DNA of 64,000 nucleotides. It comes from JAFGOG01 sp034429215. Its GTDB lineage: Bacteria; Chloroflexota; Anaerolineae; JAAYZQ01. Where the stretch lies: NCBI GenBank assembly GCA_034429215.1, contig DAOUGI010000023.1, positions 1-64,000 of the forward strand, given 5' to 3'. Both the position numbers and the translations under genes were made by a program. Below the pieces are notes generated by a model that had not been told where the DNA came from, ran no database searches, and saw only the letters and a list, made by a program, of their open reading frames with translations. This document shows positions 7,686 through 15,453 of the stretch, piece by piece; within the stretch, counting starts at the first letter, position 1, and every line of letters starts with the position of its first letter.

Positions 7686-8906
7686 CTAGTTCTTTTTTAC
7701 GATCTCGTAGGTGTCGCGGGCGATGGCCAGCTCCTCGTTGGTGGGCACGATCAGCACCTTCACCCGCGAGGCCGGCGCCGACGCCTCGACGATCTGGCCT
7801 CCCGAGCGCCGCGCCCGGACCCCTTCGATGCCCAGAAACTCTAGCTCCTGGCAGGACCAATCACACACCTGAGAGAAATTCTCGCCAATGCCGCCGGTGA
7901 ACACCACGCAATCCAGGCCACCCATCGCCGCCGCATAGGCGCCGATGTACTGCTTGACGCGCAGAGTATAGAGCTTGATCACCAGCATCGACCGCTCATA
8001 GTTGGGGTGGTCTGGCCCGGCCTCGATCGCCTCCTGGAAAACTCGCATGTCGCTCGACAGCTCGGATAGGCCGAGCACGCCGCTCTCCCGGTTCAACAGC
8101 CGGTCGACGCCGGCCAGGCCAAGCCGCTCACGCTGGGCCAGGAAGGTGACGATGGCCGGGTCGAGGTCTCCGCAGCGGGTGCCCATCGGCAGGCCTTCTA
8201 GCGGGGTAAAACCCATGCTGGTCGCCACCGACCGGCCGTGGCGCACCGCGGTGATGCTGGCCCCGTTGCCCAGATGGCAGGTCACGATCTTGAGCTCCTC
8301 GATCGGCCGCCCCAGGTATCCGGCGGCGCACTGGGCCACGTAGCGGTGGGACGTGCCGTGAAAGCCAAACCGGCGAATGCCGTAGGTGCGGTAAAAGCGG
8401 TAGGGGATAGCGTACAGGTAAGCGTGCGGCTCCATCGTCTGGTGGAAGGCCGTGTCAAAGACGCCTACCTGCGGAACCTCGGGCAGGAGGGCGGTCATGG
8501 CCTCGATGCCCTGGATGTTGGGCGGGTTGTGCAGTGGCGCCAGGCTGACATTGTCGTACAGCGCCTGTACCACTTCCGCGGTAATGAGCACCGACGAGGC
8601 AAACTGCTCGCCGCCGTGCACGACCCGGTGGCCGACCGCTTCCAGCTCCTGTACGCTGCCAACTGCGCCATGCTCAGGGTGGACTAGTGCGTCGAGGACC
8701 AGTTGGATCGCCTCTTTGTGATCGTGGACCGGGATGTCGGTCCAAGTGAGCTTGTTCTGACCGGCCCGCCGGTGGGTCAGGCGAGGATTGCCCAGCCCCA
8801 CCTCCTCGACGATCCCACTGGCCAGTGAGGCTTCACCGACCCCGTCCAGATCGAAGAGCTGGTACTTGACCGAAGAACTACCGCAGTTCAAAACGAGAAT
8901 TTTCAT
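7686..8906 (-). CDS. ackA: acetate kinase
   Basis: Makes ATP from ADP and acetyl phosphate (reversible), 406 residues, normal length. The N-terminus MKILVLNCGSSSVKYQLFD is the ASKHA phosphate-binding signature. Further matches are GHRVVHGGEQF, FDTAFHQTMEPHAYLYAIP, RRFGFHGTSHRYVA and CHLGNGASITAV. An upstream in-frame extension lacks an SD and crosses the promoter (8938-8966), so ATG at 8906 is used. It presumably works with the phosphate acyltransferase at 1744-2709 in fermentative ATP formation. Confidence 0.95.
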   Translation of the reverse strand: MKILVLNCGSSSVKYQLFDLDGVGEASLASGIVEEVGLGNPRLTHRRAGQNKLTWTDIPVHDHKEAIQLVLDALVHPEHGAVGSVQELEAVGHRVVHGGEQFASSVLITAEVVQALYDNVSLAPLHNPPNIQGIEAMTALLPEVPQVGVFDTAFHQTMEPHAYLYAIPYRFYRTYGIRRFGFHGTSHRYVAQCAAGYLGRPIEELKIVTCHLGNGASITAVRHGRSVATSMGFTPLEGLPMGTRCGDLDPAIVTFLAQRERLGLAGVDRLLNRESGVLGLSELSSDMRVFQEAIEAGPDHPNYERSMLVIKLYTLRVKQYIGAYAAAMGGLDCVVFTGGIGENFSQVCDWSCQELEFLGIEGVRARRSGGQIVEASAPASRVKVLIVPTNEELAIARDTYEIVKKN

Positions 8907-8937
8907 GAGGTATCCTTTGGAGCCGTTTGGCCGAGGC

Positions 8938-8966
8938 AGTCTAGCATAAAGCGAAGGAACTGTCAA
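8938..8966 (-). promoter_or_regulatory. ackA promoter
   Basis: On the minus strand -35 TTGACA (8961-8966), 17-bp spacer, -10 TAGACT (8938-8943); the start codon is about 30 nt downstream. Confidence 0.75.
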
Positions 8967-8980
8967 ATCGATTTTGGATT

Positions 8981-10192
8981 TCAGCCGCCAGAAGCATAGC
9001 CGCCAGGCACAGGCGGCACAGGCGGCACAGGGATTTTTGATTTACGGAGATCCCCTTCAGGGGATGGATTGGCCCGCCGAGCCAGGATCCACTCGTACAC
9101 GGCGAGGGTTTCCTGAGCAGCACGATCCCAGGAGAAGCGGGATGCCTGGACAAGGCCTTGGCGCCGCATGCCGGACTGCAGGTCGGGGTCGGTCCAGACG
9201 GCGCGGATTACGGTGGCCATTTCTTCCACACTCAACGGATTGAAATAGCGGGCGGCATCGCCGCCGATCTCGGGCAGGCTAGATGCCCTGGAGCAGACAA
9301 CCGGCGTGCCGCAGGCCATCGCCTCCAGCACGGGCAGACCAAAACCCTCATAGACCGACGGCATGACCGCCAGATTGGCAGCGCTGTAGACCGCTGCCAG
9401 GTCGGCGAGGGGCAGATAGCCGGGAAAGCAGACGGCGTCGCGCACCTGGAGCTGCTCCAGGCGCTGGAAGAAATCGTCGTATAACCAGCCTTTGGGCCCG
9501 ACGACGACCAGGGGAACGGTCAAGCCCTCGTCGCGCAGCCGCTGCAGTGCCTCGACCAGTCTGGCCAAGTTCTTGCGCGGCTCGATAACGCCGACGTGGA
9601 TCAGAAACTGCTCCGGCAGGCCATACCGTTGCCGCACCTGCTCCTGCTCGGCCGGCGGCGCAGGCTTGAACTCGGGACCGGCGGCTTCATAGATCACCGT
9701 TACCTTGGCCGGGTCCAGGCCATAGTGTGTGACTATGTCCTGCTTGCTGCACTCAGAGACGGTGATAACGGCGTCAGCCCGGCGGCAATAGAGGGGCATA
9801 GTCGCATTCAAGTACCAGAAGTTGAGCCGTTTTTGGGTCTGTGGAAACAGCTTGAAGATCATATCGTGAACGGTCAGCACTGTCGGCGCACCGTGGAGCG
9901 GTGGCAAAAGGTGCTCGGTGGCGTGAAACAGCTCCACGCCCGGCATCAGCCGGTCAAAGCCGATGTGGGCCAGTTGGCCAAGCCAGACGGCCATCCGCCA
10001 CGGCTTGTACCCGGCCTGCACCGTGCGAGATGGTATCGTCTCCAGCCCAACCGGCGGCGCTGTGTCCCGCCCACGATTGTAGAACAGGGCAAAGCGATCC
10101 GGCTGGAGTTGGATCAGCGCCCGGGCCAGGCTTGCCGCGTAGCGCCCGATACCCGCCTTGGCGTGAACAGCAGCCGAAACATCGATGTAGAT
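8981..10192 (-). CDS. glycosyltransferase family 4 (GT-B), start codon missing
   Basis: Retaining GT-B glycosyltransferase. The N-terminal domain reads IYIDVSAAVHAKAGIGRYA (glycine-rich acceptor loop, from about 10192). The C-terminal domain includes FLIHVGVIEPRKNLARLVEAL, PSVYEGFGLPVLEAMACGTPV (donor-binding E-x7-E) and RASSLPEIGGDAARYF. The frame is open up to a TAA near 10270 but has no ATG, GTG or TTG before an internal GTG at 10021, which would delete the conserved N-terminus. The expected start lies exactly where a GATTTTGG-type repeat begins (10189). Either a rare codon such as ATC (10190-10192) starts it or the gene is 5'-damaged. The C-terminus reads into another repeat (PVPPVPPVPGG). 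Confidence 0.75.
   Translation of the reverse strand: MYIDVSAAVHAKAGIGRYAASLARALIQLQPDRFALFYNRGRDTAPPVGLETIPSRTVQAGYKPWRMAVWLGQLAHIGFDRLMPGVELFHATEHLLPPLHGAPTVLTVHDMIFKLFPQTQKRLNFWYLNATMPLYCRRADAVITVSECSKQDIVTHYGLDPAKVTVIYEAAGPEFKPAPPAEQEQVRQRYGLPEQFLIHVGVIEPRKNLARLVEALQRLRDEGLTVPLVVVGPKGWLYDDFFQRLEQLQVRDAVCFPGYLPLADLAAVYSAANLAVMPSVYEGFGLPVLEAMACGTPVVCSRASSLPEIGGDAARYFNPLSVEEMATVIRAVWTDPDLQSGMRRQGLVQASRFSWDRAAQETLAVYEWILARRANPSPEGDLRKSKIPVPPVPPVPGGYASGG
9005..9031. repeat. 9-bp tandem repeat at the GT4 3' end
   Basis: About three copies of AGGCACAGG/CGGCACAGG in tandem, encoding PVPPVPPVP near the C-terminus of the glycosyltransferase on the minus strand. A TTTTGGATTT string lies beside it at 8972-8981. 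Confidence 0.6.
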
Positions 10193-10245
10193 TTTGGATT
10201 TTGGATTTTGCCTGTCCTGGCGGTCAGGCCAGGGGATTTTGGATT
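10189..10245. repeat. GATTTTGG-type dispersed repeat, left flank of four-helix gene
   Basis: Two and a half units of ATTTTGG (10191-10210), a palindromic linker around CCTGGC/GCCAGG (10217-10233), then another GGATTTTGGATT (10233-10245). It abuts the stop codon of the four-helix gene at 10246 and the 5' end of the GT4 frame at 10192. Confidence 0.7.
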
Positions 10246-10614
10246 CTAGGTGTTGGATCGCACCCTCTTCTTACGCAGGGTTTTGATGGAGGTGACGGTC
10301 ATGGCGACGATTTCGTTGGTTTCGGATATGAGATCTTTGAGGCGGGCTTCGGGCATGAGATCGGCTTCTATCAGAAGCTCCAACCAATAGAGCGTTTCGT
10401 CGGCCTCTTCTTCCACTATACTGAGCTTGAGGATCACATCAGCAGTCGACTTGCCACGGCACGCTGCCCGGTAATTAGCCCCCACAGATGTAGCCGACCG
10501 GATCAACTGCCGGCCGATGATGTCCGCTGTCGGTTCCTTAGGCAACGCCTCCACGAGCCTGATCACCCGCAGCGCCAACTGCTTCGTTCTGCGCTTGAAC
10601 TCCTCTTCGTTCAT
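10246..10614 (-). CDS. four-helix bundle protein (23S rRNA intervening-sequence/S23 family)
   Basis: 122-residue all-helical protein of the four-helix bundle family that also contains the intervening-sequence protein of some 23S rRNAs and the Avd accessory protein of diversity-generating retroelements. The core RRTKQLALRVIRLVEALPKEP...IGRQLIRSATSVGANYRAA and KLSIVEEEADETLYWLELL matches the family. The start at 10614 is chosen because upstream in-frame codons are repeat sequence (WIFDFGFWI). The gene is bracketed by copies of the same AAAATCC repeat (10189-10245 and 10656-10687). Its biochemical role is unknown; no reverse transcriptase or rRNA is nearby. Confidence 0.85.
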   Translation of the reverse strand: MNEEEFKRRTKQLALRVIRLVEALPKEPTADIIGRQLIRSATSVGANYRAACRGKSTADVILKLSIVEEEADETLYWLELLIEADLMPEARLKDLISETNEIVAMTVTSIKTLRKKRVRSNT

Positions 10615-10621
10615 AGCCGTC

Positions 10622-10650
10622 ATTGTACCATAGCTCACATTAACGACCAA
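10622..10650 (-). promoter_or_regulatory. promoter of four-helix bundle gene
   Basis: On the minus strand -35 TTGGTC (10645-10650), 17-bp spacer, -10 TACAAT (10622-10627). The predicted start of transcription is at or next to the ATG at 10614, so the mRNA may be nearly leaderless. Confidence 0.5.
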
Positions 10651-10655
10651 ATTTC

Positions 10656-10687
10656 CAATCCAAAATCCAAAATCGAAAATCCAAAAT
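10656..10687. repeat. 32-bp AAAATCC-type repeat, right flank
   Basis: Array of AATCCAA/AATCGAA units. The 32 bases are identical to 12399-12430 inside the GT39-like gene. It lies between the four-helix gene and the GT2 gene, and its right end overlaps the GT2 -35 box. Confidence 0.85.
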
Positions 10688-10715
10688 TGCCATCTCTCGC
10701 TCATTAAGCTATAAT
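10687..10715 (+). promoter_or_regulatory. promoter of GT2 gene
   Basis: -35 TTGCCA (10687-10692), 17-bp spacer, -10 TATAAT (10710-10715), followed by AAGGAGG before the ATG at 10743. Confidence 0.75.
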
Positions 10716-10742
10716 ACCTGCGTTCGCCAAGGAGGAACCACC

Positions 10743-11432
10743 GTGAAACTATCGATCATCATGCCGGTGTACAACGAGCGCGAGACGCTGCGTGAGATCC
10801 TGGCCCAGGTGCGCGCCGTGGACCTGGGAGGGATCGACAAGGAGATCGTGGCCGTAGACGACAGCTCGACCGACGGTTCGCGCGACATCCTGGCCGAAGA
10901 AGCGGCAGCGGGCGACCTAAAAGTCTTTTACCACGCCGTGAATCGGGGCAAGGGCGCAGGAGTGCGCACCGGCATCGAGCACGCCACGGGCGATATTATC
11001 CTCATCCAGGACGCCGACCTGGAATACGATCCGCGTGACTACCCGGTGCTGATCCGGCCGATCGTCGAAAAGCGGGTGGCTGTCGTCTATGGCAGCCGGT
11101 TCTTGGGGCCGCGCAAGGCCATGATGTTCTGGCACATGATGGGCAACAAACTGCTCACCCTGACCACCAATGTGCTGTACAACGCGATTCTGAGTGATAT
11201 GGAGACCTGCTACAAGTGCTTCCGCGCCGACATAGTCAGGGGCATCCCTCTGCGCTCCCGCCGGTTTGAATTCGAGCCCGAGATCACGGCCAAGGTGCTC
11301 AAGCGCGGCCACCGCATCTTTGAAGTGCCGATCTCCTACTATGGCCGCGAGTATCACGAGGGAAAAAAGATCAGCTGGCGCGACGCGCCGCTGGCGTTTT
11401 GGACGTTGATCAAGTATCGGTTCGTGGACTGA
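10743..11432 (+). CDS. glycosyltransferase family 2 (DPM1-like)
   Basis: Cytoplasmic GT-A enzyme of the dolichol/polyprenol-phosphate mannosyl- or glucosyltransferase type, 229 residues without C-terminal membrane helices. It begins MKLSIIMPVYNERETLREIL, has the nucleotide-binding EIVAVDDSSTDGSRDIL, the DxD-type metal motif QDADLEYDP and the acceptor segment YGSRFLG. It likely makes a lipid-linked sugar that the downstream GT39-like membrane proteins use as donor. A promoter and strong SD are in front. Confidence 0.9.
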   Translation: MKLSIIMPVYNERETLREILAQVRAVDLGGIDKEIVAVDDSSTDGSRDILAEEAAAGDLKVFYHAVNRGKGAGVRTGIEHATGDIILIQDADLEYDPRDYPVLIRPIVEKRVAVVYGSRFLGPRKAMMFWHMMGNKLLTLTTNVLYNAILSDMETCYKCFRADIVRGIPLRSRRFEFEPEITAKVLKRGHRIFEVPISYYGREYHEGKKISWRDAPLAFWTLIKYRFVD

Positions 11433-11511
11433 CCGGAACACTCCCACAGGTTCAGTTTTCCCGACTCTACGAGACGCTACGCAAAGCGTGTGAAGGCTCA
11501 GTGCAGATCAA

Positions 11512-13029
11512 ATGGCAGACAGTAAGCATCAGCTCGTCTTGTTGATAGCGATCCTGCTCCTGGCCATGGCGTTGCGCCTGGCGCCATGGGGTGATAACCG
11601 CTTTCTGGAAGACGAGGCGCTGTACGCCGCCTGGGGCCTGCAGATCGCCGGCGGCGCCGATCCGATGCTCGACTATGAGCCAGTAGACAAGCCTCCCCTT
11701 CACCCCTACACCCTGGCCCTCAGCTTTCTGCTGTTCGGCTCCCCAGCGGCCCCGGATCTGGAGCGAAACGAGTCGGCTGCCCGCCTGCCCAGCCTTTTTG
11801 CCGGCGTCGCGTCAGTCGCGCTGGTCTATGCCGTGGGCCGGCAATTGTACAGAGATGGGAAGGTTGGCCTGCTGGCAGCGCTGCTGCTGGCGCTGTCGCC
11901 GTTCGACATCCTGTTCGCCTCGACCGCCTTCACCGATCCGCTGATGGTCGCCCTGGCGCTCGGCGCACTGCTGGCCGCGGCAAAGGGCCATCTTGGGCTC
12001 GCCGGGCTGCTGGCCGGCCTGTCGGCAGCGACCAAGCAGCAGGGGTTGCTGTTTCTCCCGTTGGTGGTGGCGATCGGACTAAAGTCTGTGAGACTCAAGT
12101 CTTGGATGCATGCCTGGCTGCGTTTCGCGCTGGCTTTCGCCGCCGTGGCCGGCGCAGCCTTTTGGTGGGACGCGGCGCGCATGCAGCGCCCCGGCTTTTG
12201 GACGCAAGGCATGGTCAGCTACGGCAGCCTGGCCCTGACCCGCCCGGACGTATGGCCCGAGCGCGCCCGCGACTGGCTTCGCCTAATCGCCGATTTCTGG
12301 GCGTCGCCGTGGTTCAATGGGTTGTTGGTGCTAGTATTCGTTTTCTGGGCTGTCGCCACCCCGAGGCAAAGAGAGATTCTTCGCTTCGCTCAGAATGACA
12401 ATCCAAAATCCAAAATCGAAAATCCAAAATCGTTCATCCTGGGGGTCTTTGTCATCGGATTCCTCGCCCTCCACTGGCTCATCACCTTCCAGGTATGGGA
12501 TCGCTACCTGCTCGGCCTGGTGCCGATCGTCGCCCTGCTGGCTGCTCGGGCTATGGTCAGGCTGGGCCAGGCTATCCGATCCCAGTCGTGGCGGACGATC
12601 TATGCCACCGGCCTAGGGCTGGTCATCCTAGTCTCGTTAGCCGGACCGGTGAGCCTGGCTGTCCACAGCGAGCTCCCCGTGGGCAGTGACCACGGCGCCT
12701 ACGACGGCATCGACCGGCTGGCAGACTATGTGCGGGCCAACGTGCCGCCCGGTGCGGTGCTTTACCACCACTGGCTGGGCTACCACTACCGATTCTACCT
12801 GTACGGCGCGCCGCTGCGCCTGCACTGGTATCCCGATCCGGCCGACCTGATCCAGGATGCAGTCGATTACCGCCGCGAGCCGCGCTATATCGCCTTCCCC
12901 AGCTTTCGCGACGGCGCGCCGATGCGGGCCGCCCTGGAAAACGCCGGCATCCGACTGCTGCCGGTCTATGAGACAACGCGGCGCGATGGCACCGTCTCTT
13001 TTCAGCTTTACCGGCTAGAGGGGCCGTGA
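11512..13029 (+). CDS. GT39-like membrane glycosyltransferase with in-frame repeat insert
   Basis: Polytopic (about 10-12 helices) protein of the ArnT/PMT GT-C superfamily, 505 residues. The first loop carries the acidic motif FLEDEALYAAWGLQIAG followed by DYEPVDKPPLHPY, the usual lipid-sugar donor site. It probably transfers a sugar from a polyprenyl-phosphate donor on the outer face of the membrane. Residues about 287-306 (REILRFAQND, NPKSKIENPKS) are encoded by two adjacent dispersed repeats that keep the frame open between membrane helices. It follows the GT2 gene on the same strand. Confidence 0.85.
   Translation: MADSKHQLVLLIAILLLAMALRLAPWGDNRFLEDEALYAAWGLQIAGGADPMLDYEPVDKPPLHPYTLALSFLLFGSPAAPDLERNESAARLPSLFAGVASVALVYAVGRQLYRDGKVGLLAALLLALSPFDILFASTAFTDPLMVALALGALLAAAKGHLGLAGLLAGLSAATKQQGLLFLPLVVAIGLKSVRLKSWMHAWLRFALAFAAVAGAAFWWDAARMQRPGFWTQGMVSYGSLALTRPDVWPERARDWLRLIADFWASPWFNGLLVLVFVFWAVATPRQREILRFAQNDNPKSKIENPKSFILGVFVIGFLALHWLITFQVWDRYLLGLVPIVALLAARAMVRLGQAIRSQSWRTIYATGLGLVILVSLAGPVSLAVHSELPVGSDHGAYDGIDRLADYVRANVPPGAVLYHHWLGYHYRFYLYGAPLRLHWYPDPADLIQDAVDYRREPRYIAFPSFRDGAPMRAALENAGIRLLPVYETTRRDGTVSFQLYRLEGP
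12370..12430. repeat. two dispersed repeats inserted in frame in the GT39-like gene
   Basis: A GAGATTCTTCGCTTCGCTCA-type repeat (about 12370-12398) is directly joined to a 32-bp AAAATCC-type repeat (12399-12430) identical to 10656-10687. Together they add about 20 codons without a frameshift. Confidence 0.8.
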
Positions 13030-13044
13030 TCCGTTGATCTGCCT

Positions 13045-15453
13045 ATGATCGAAGCGTTGAAACGACTGATCAGTCCTGAATATCTGGTTGTCGCCGACCC
13101 AGGGCCGATGGGTGGACTGTGGGTGCTGTACGCAGCTCTCGGGGTGCTCTTTGCTGCGGGTCTGGCCGCTGCCCTGTGGGTGCTCCTCCGCAGGCCTGGC
13201 TCTAGCACTAGTTCCATTCGGGCATGGGCATGGTTTGAACTGTGGGTCTGCCTGGCCGGGTTGGGGACGGTGATCGGACGCTTTCTGAACTGGGCCGGTT
13301 GGTCGGCGCGCATTTGGCCCTACTCGCTGGCATTGCTGGCCGTGGCCGGCGTTTTGGCCTATCGCCTCCGGCGGCTGCCGCTGCGGTCATGGGTGGCCGA
13401 ACAGCTCTATGCCTTGACCCTCACCCCTCTCCCCTCTGGGGAAAGGAAGAAAACCGTATTGTGGGGGATGATCCTTCACCTGGTTGGCGTGGACCTCGTG
13501 CTCGCAACCCGCTACGGCTGGCCTGTATGGACGGCGCCGTTGGTTCTGCTGGCCCTCCTGGCCCCACAATGGCCACTGCTGGCCCGCCGCCGGCTGCCAC
13601 GGCTGGCAGCCCTCACCCCGCTGTTGGCCGCCTACGCCGTGACGCTGCTGTGGCTGGCCTATCAGTGGTTGGGCATCACCGTCATCGGCTGGCAGGGGCA
13701 GGCTTTCCCCAATCCGATGGTCTCGCTGTTCTACGTGGATGGGATCGTCTTGGCGGCTGTGACTTACAGCGTGTTATGTCAATTCCGCGTCACACTAACC
13801 GAGATGGGCCGGCCGGAGGGCTTGTGGCGCTGGGCCATCGCCGGCCTGCTGGCCGTGACCCTGATCTGGGCCGGTGCCGTCTATTTCGGCAAGCGGACCC
13901 ACGGCGCGACCGCCACCGACCCGTACGCCTACGCCCAGATGGGCGTCGACCTGGCCGAGCGCGGCACCTTCCTGCACCGCTTCTCACTGTTTGAGCAAGT
14001 GATCCCGCTCAAGATCGCCTGGGCGCCGCTCCAGCCGCTCGGCTACCACATCCCGCGCAACGACCTGGGCGACTGCCCCAGTGTGTGGGCCACCGGCGCG
14101 TCGGTGCTGCTGGCTGCCGGGTACAAGCTGTTCGGCGAGGTCGGCCTGTACGTCACCACCCCGATCGTCGCCCTGCTGTCGCTGGCAGCGGCCTGGGCGC
14201 TGGCTCAGGAAGCGCTGCGCGGCCAGTCCCGAGCAGTCCGGCACCTGACCGCCGCGCTGACGGTGGTCCTGTTGGCCACTTCGCCGGAGCAGGTCGACCG
14301 GCTGCTGGTGCCGATGGCCGACGCCCCGGCCCAGCTTTTCACCACCCTGACCCTCTTCTTTGCCCTCCGGGGCATGCACCAGATGGAGGAGAGCGATCGG
14401 CGCCCACCCATCAGCGGGTGGCTGTCCCTGATCGCAGCCGGGATCTGCTTTGCCTGGGCCTACTGGGCGCGGCACACCCAGTTAGTCTTGGCCCTGCCGG
14501 TGATCGTGGCGATCCTCTTGGGTGCAGCCCGAACCAGGCGATACCGGATTTTGGATCTTGGATTTTGGAAATGCCTGGCCCTCTTTGGCGTGGTGGCGTT
14601 AGTGGCGGCAGCGCCCGACATCGTCTATCGCTGGCGAGTGTTTGGAGGGGTGCTGAATACCGAGACGACCGAGCTGCCGCTGATGGGGCTGCGGCACATC
14701 GGGCCGGTCGCATGGCAGATGCTGCGCGATGCGCTGGTGGCCGGCGAATGGGGCTACCTGTTCCCCCTGGCGCTGTACGGCGGCTACCGGCTGGCCCGCG
14801 ACCGGGGCCGCGAGGCGCTGGTCCTGGGGCTGGCCTTCGCCGCCGTGCTGGTAGTCCACCTGACCTATCGCTCCCTGCGCCTGCGCGACCTGCTGTCGCT
14901 ATTCCCACTGCTCGACCTGGCGGTGGCCTACGGGACAGTGATCCTGGTACGCCGGGCGCGGGCATTGGTCGGCGATCCGGTGGCCCGCCTGGGGCCGGCG
15001 CTACTGTCGGTGGCCATCATCGCCGGGGTGATCCTCAGCCTAGCCATGGCCCGCTGGGCGATGATCGACAACCTGTGGAAGCCGGGCTGGGCCTCGTTCG
15101 GCTACATGCGTGCCGAGCACCGCGCCGCCTTTGAGCAATTGGAGACGTTGACTCCGGCCAACGCCGTAATCGGCGCTTCCTTGAACTCGGGAGCGGTGAT
15201 GATGTACACCGGCCGCGACGCCATCCGCCCTTACGATAGCTGGACTGAAGAAGAATGGGACACCTTTCTCGGCGCGATGCAGGCCGGTGGCCGGCCGGTC
15301 TATCTCTTGGACGACGGAGGGTTGATGGCCGATTTCATTGCCCGTGAGGGGGCTCGCCGGCGACTGACGCCCATCACGCTGCTCCAGGTGCCGCTTTTCT
15401 ACACCCAGGACCGCGAGACCGGCTGGCTCTATCGACTGGAGTGGGACCAATGA
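13045..15453 (+). CDS. large polytopic GT39-like membrane protein
   Basis: 802 residues with more than a dozen hydrophobic helices and a long soluble C-terminal tail. The loop TDPYAYAQMGVDLAERGTF resembles the acidic lipid-sugar site of GT39/ArnT relatives, and residues about 440-700 hold further membrane segments. An exact substrate cannot be assigned. Two dispersed repeats are embedded in frame: LTLTPLPSGERKK (13422-13450) and ILDLGFW (14546-14569). The gene overlaps the next by ATGA (15450-15453), so both are probably co-translated. Confidence 0.75.
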   Translation: MIEALKRLISPEYLVVADPGPMGGLWVLYAALGVLFAAGLAAALWVLLRRPGSSTSSIRAWAWFELWVCLAGLGTVIGRFLNWAGWSARIWPYSLALLAVAGVLAYRLRRLPLRSWVAEQLYALTLTPLPSGERKKTVLWGMILHLVGVDLVLATRYGWPVWTAPLVLLALLAPQWPLLARRRLPRLAALTPLLAAYAVTLLWLAYQWLGITVIGWQGQAFPNPMVSLFYVDGIVLAAVTYSVLCQFRVTLTEMGRPEGLWRWAIAGLLAVTLIWAGAVYFGKRTHGATATDPYAYAQMGVDLAERGTFLHRFSLFEQVIPLKIAWAPLQPLGYHIPRNDLGDCPSVWATGASVLLAAGYKLFGEVGLYVTTPIVALLSLAAAWALAQEALRGQSRAVRHLTAALTVVLLATSPEQVDRLLVPMADAPAQLFTTLTLFFALRGMHQMEESDRRPPISGWLSLIAAGICFAWAYWARHTQLVLALPVIVAILLGAARTRRYRILDLGFWKCLALFGVVALVAAAPDIVYRWRVFGGVLNTETTELPLMGLRHIGPVAWQMLRDALVAGEWGYLFPLALYGGYRLARDRGREALVLGLAFAAVLVVHLTYRSLRLRDLLSLFPLLDLAVAYGTVILVRRARALVGDPVARLGPALLSVAIIAGVILSLAMARWAMIDNLWKPGWASFGYMRAEHRAAFEQLETLTPANAVIGASLNSGAVMMYTGRDAIRPYDSWTEEEWDTFLGAMQAGGRPVYLLDDGGLMADFIAREGARRRLTPITLLQVPLFYTQDRETGWLYRLEWDQ
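13422..13450. repeat. CCCTCACCCC...CTCTGGGG repeat inside coding sequence
   Basis: Related to 1701-1771. Here it lies in frame in a loop of the 802-residue membrane protein and reads LTPLPSGER. Confidence 0.7.
14546..14569. repeat. GGATTTTGG repeat inside coding sequence
   Basis: Two units of the GGATTTTGG/GGATCTTGG type in the opposite orientation to 12399-12430, encoding ILDLGFW in the membrane protein. Confidence 0.65.

Noticed and set aside
10246..10614. Diversity-generating retroelement accessory gene (avd)
   Set aside because: The fold family fits, but no reverse transcriptase, template repeat or variable-region gene is nearby.
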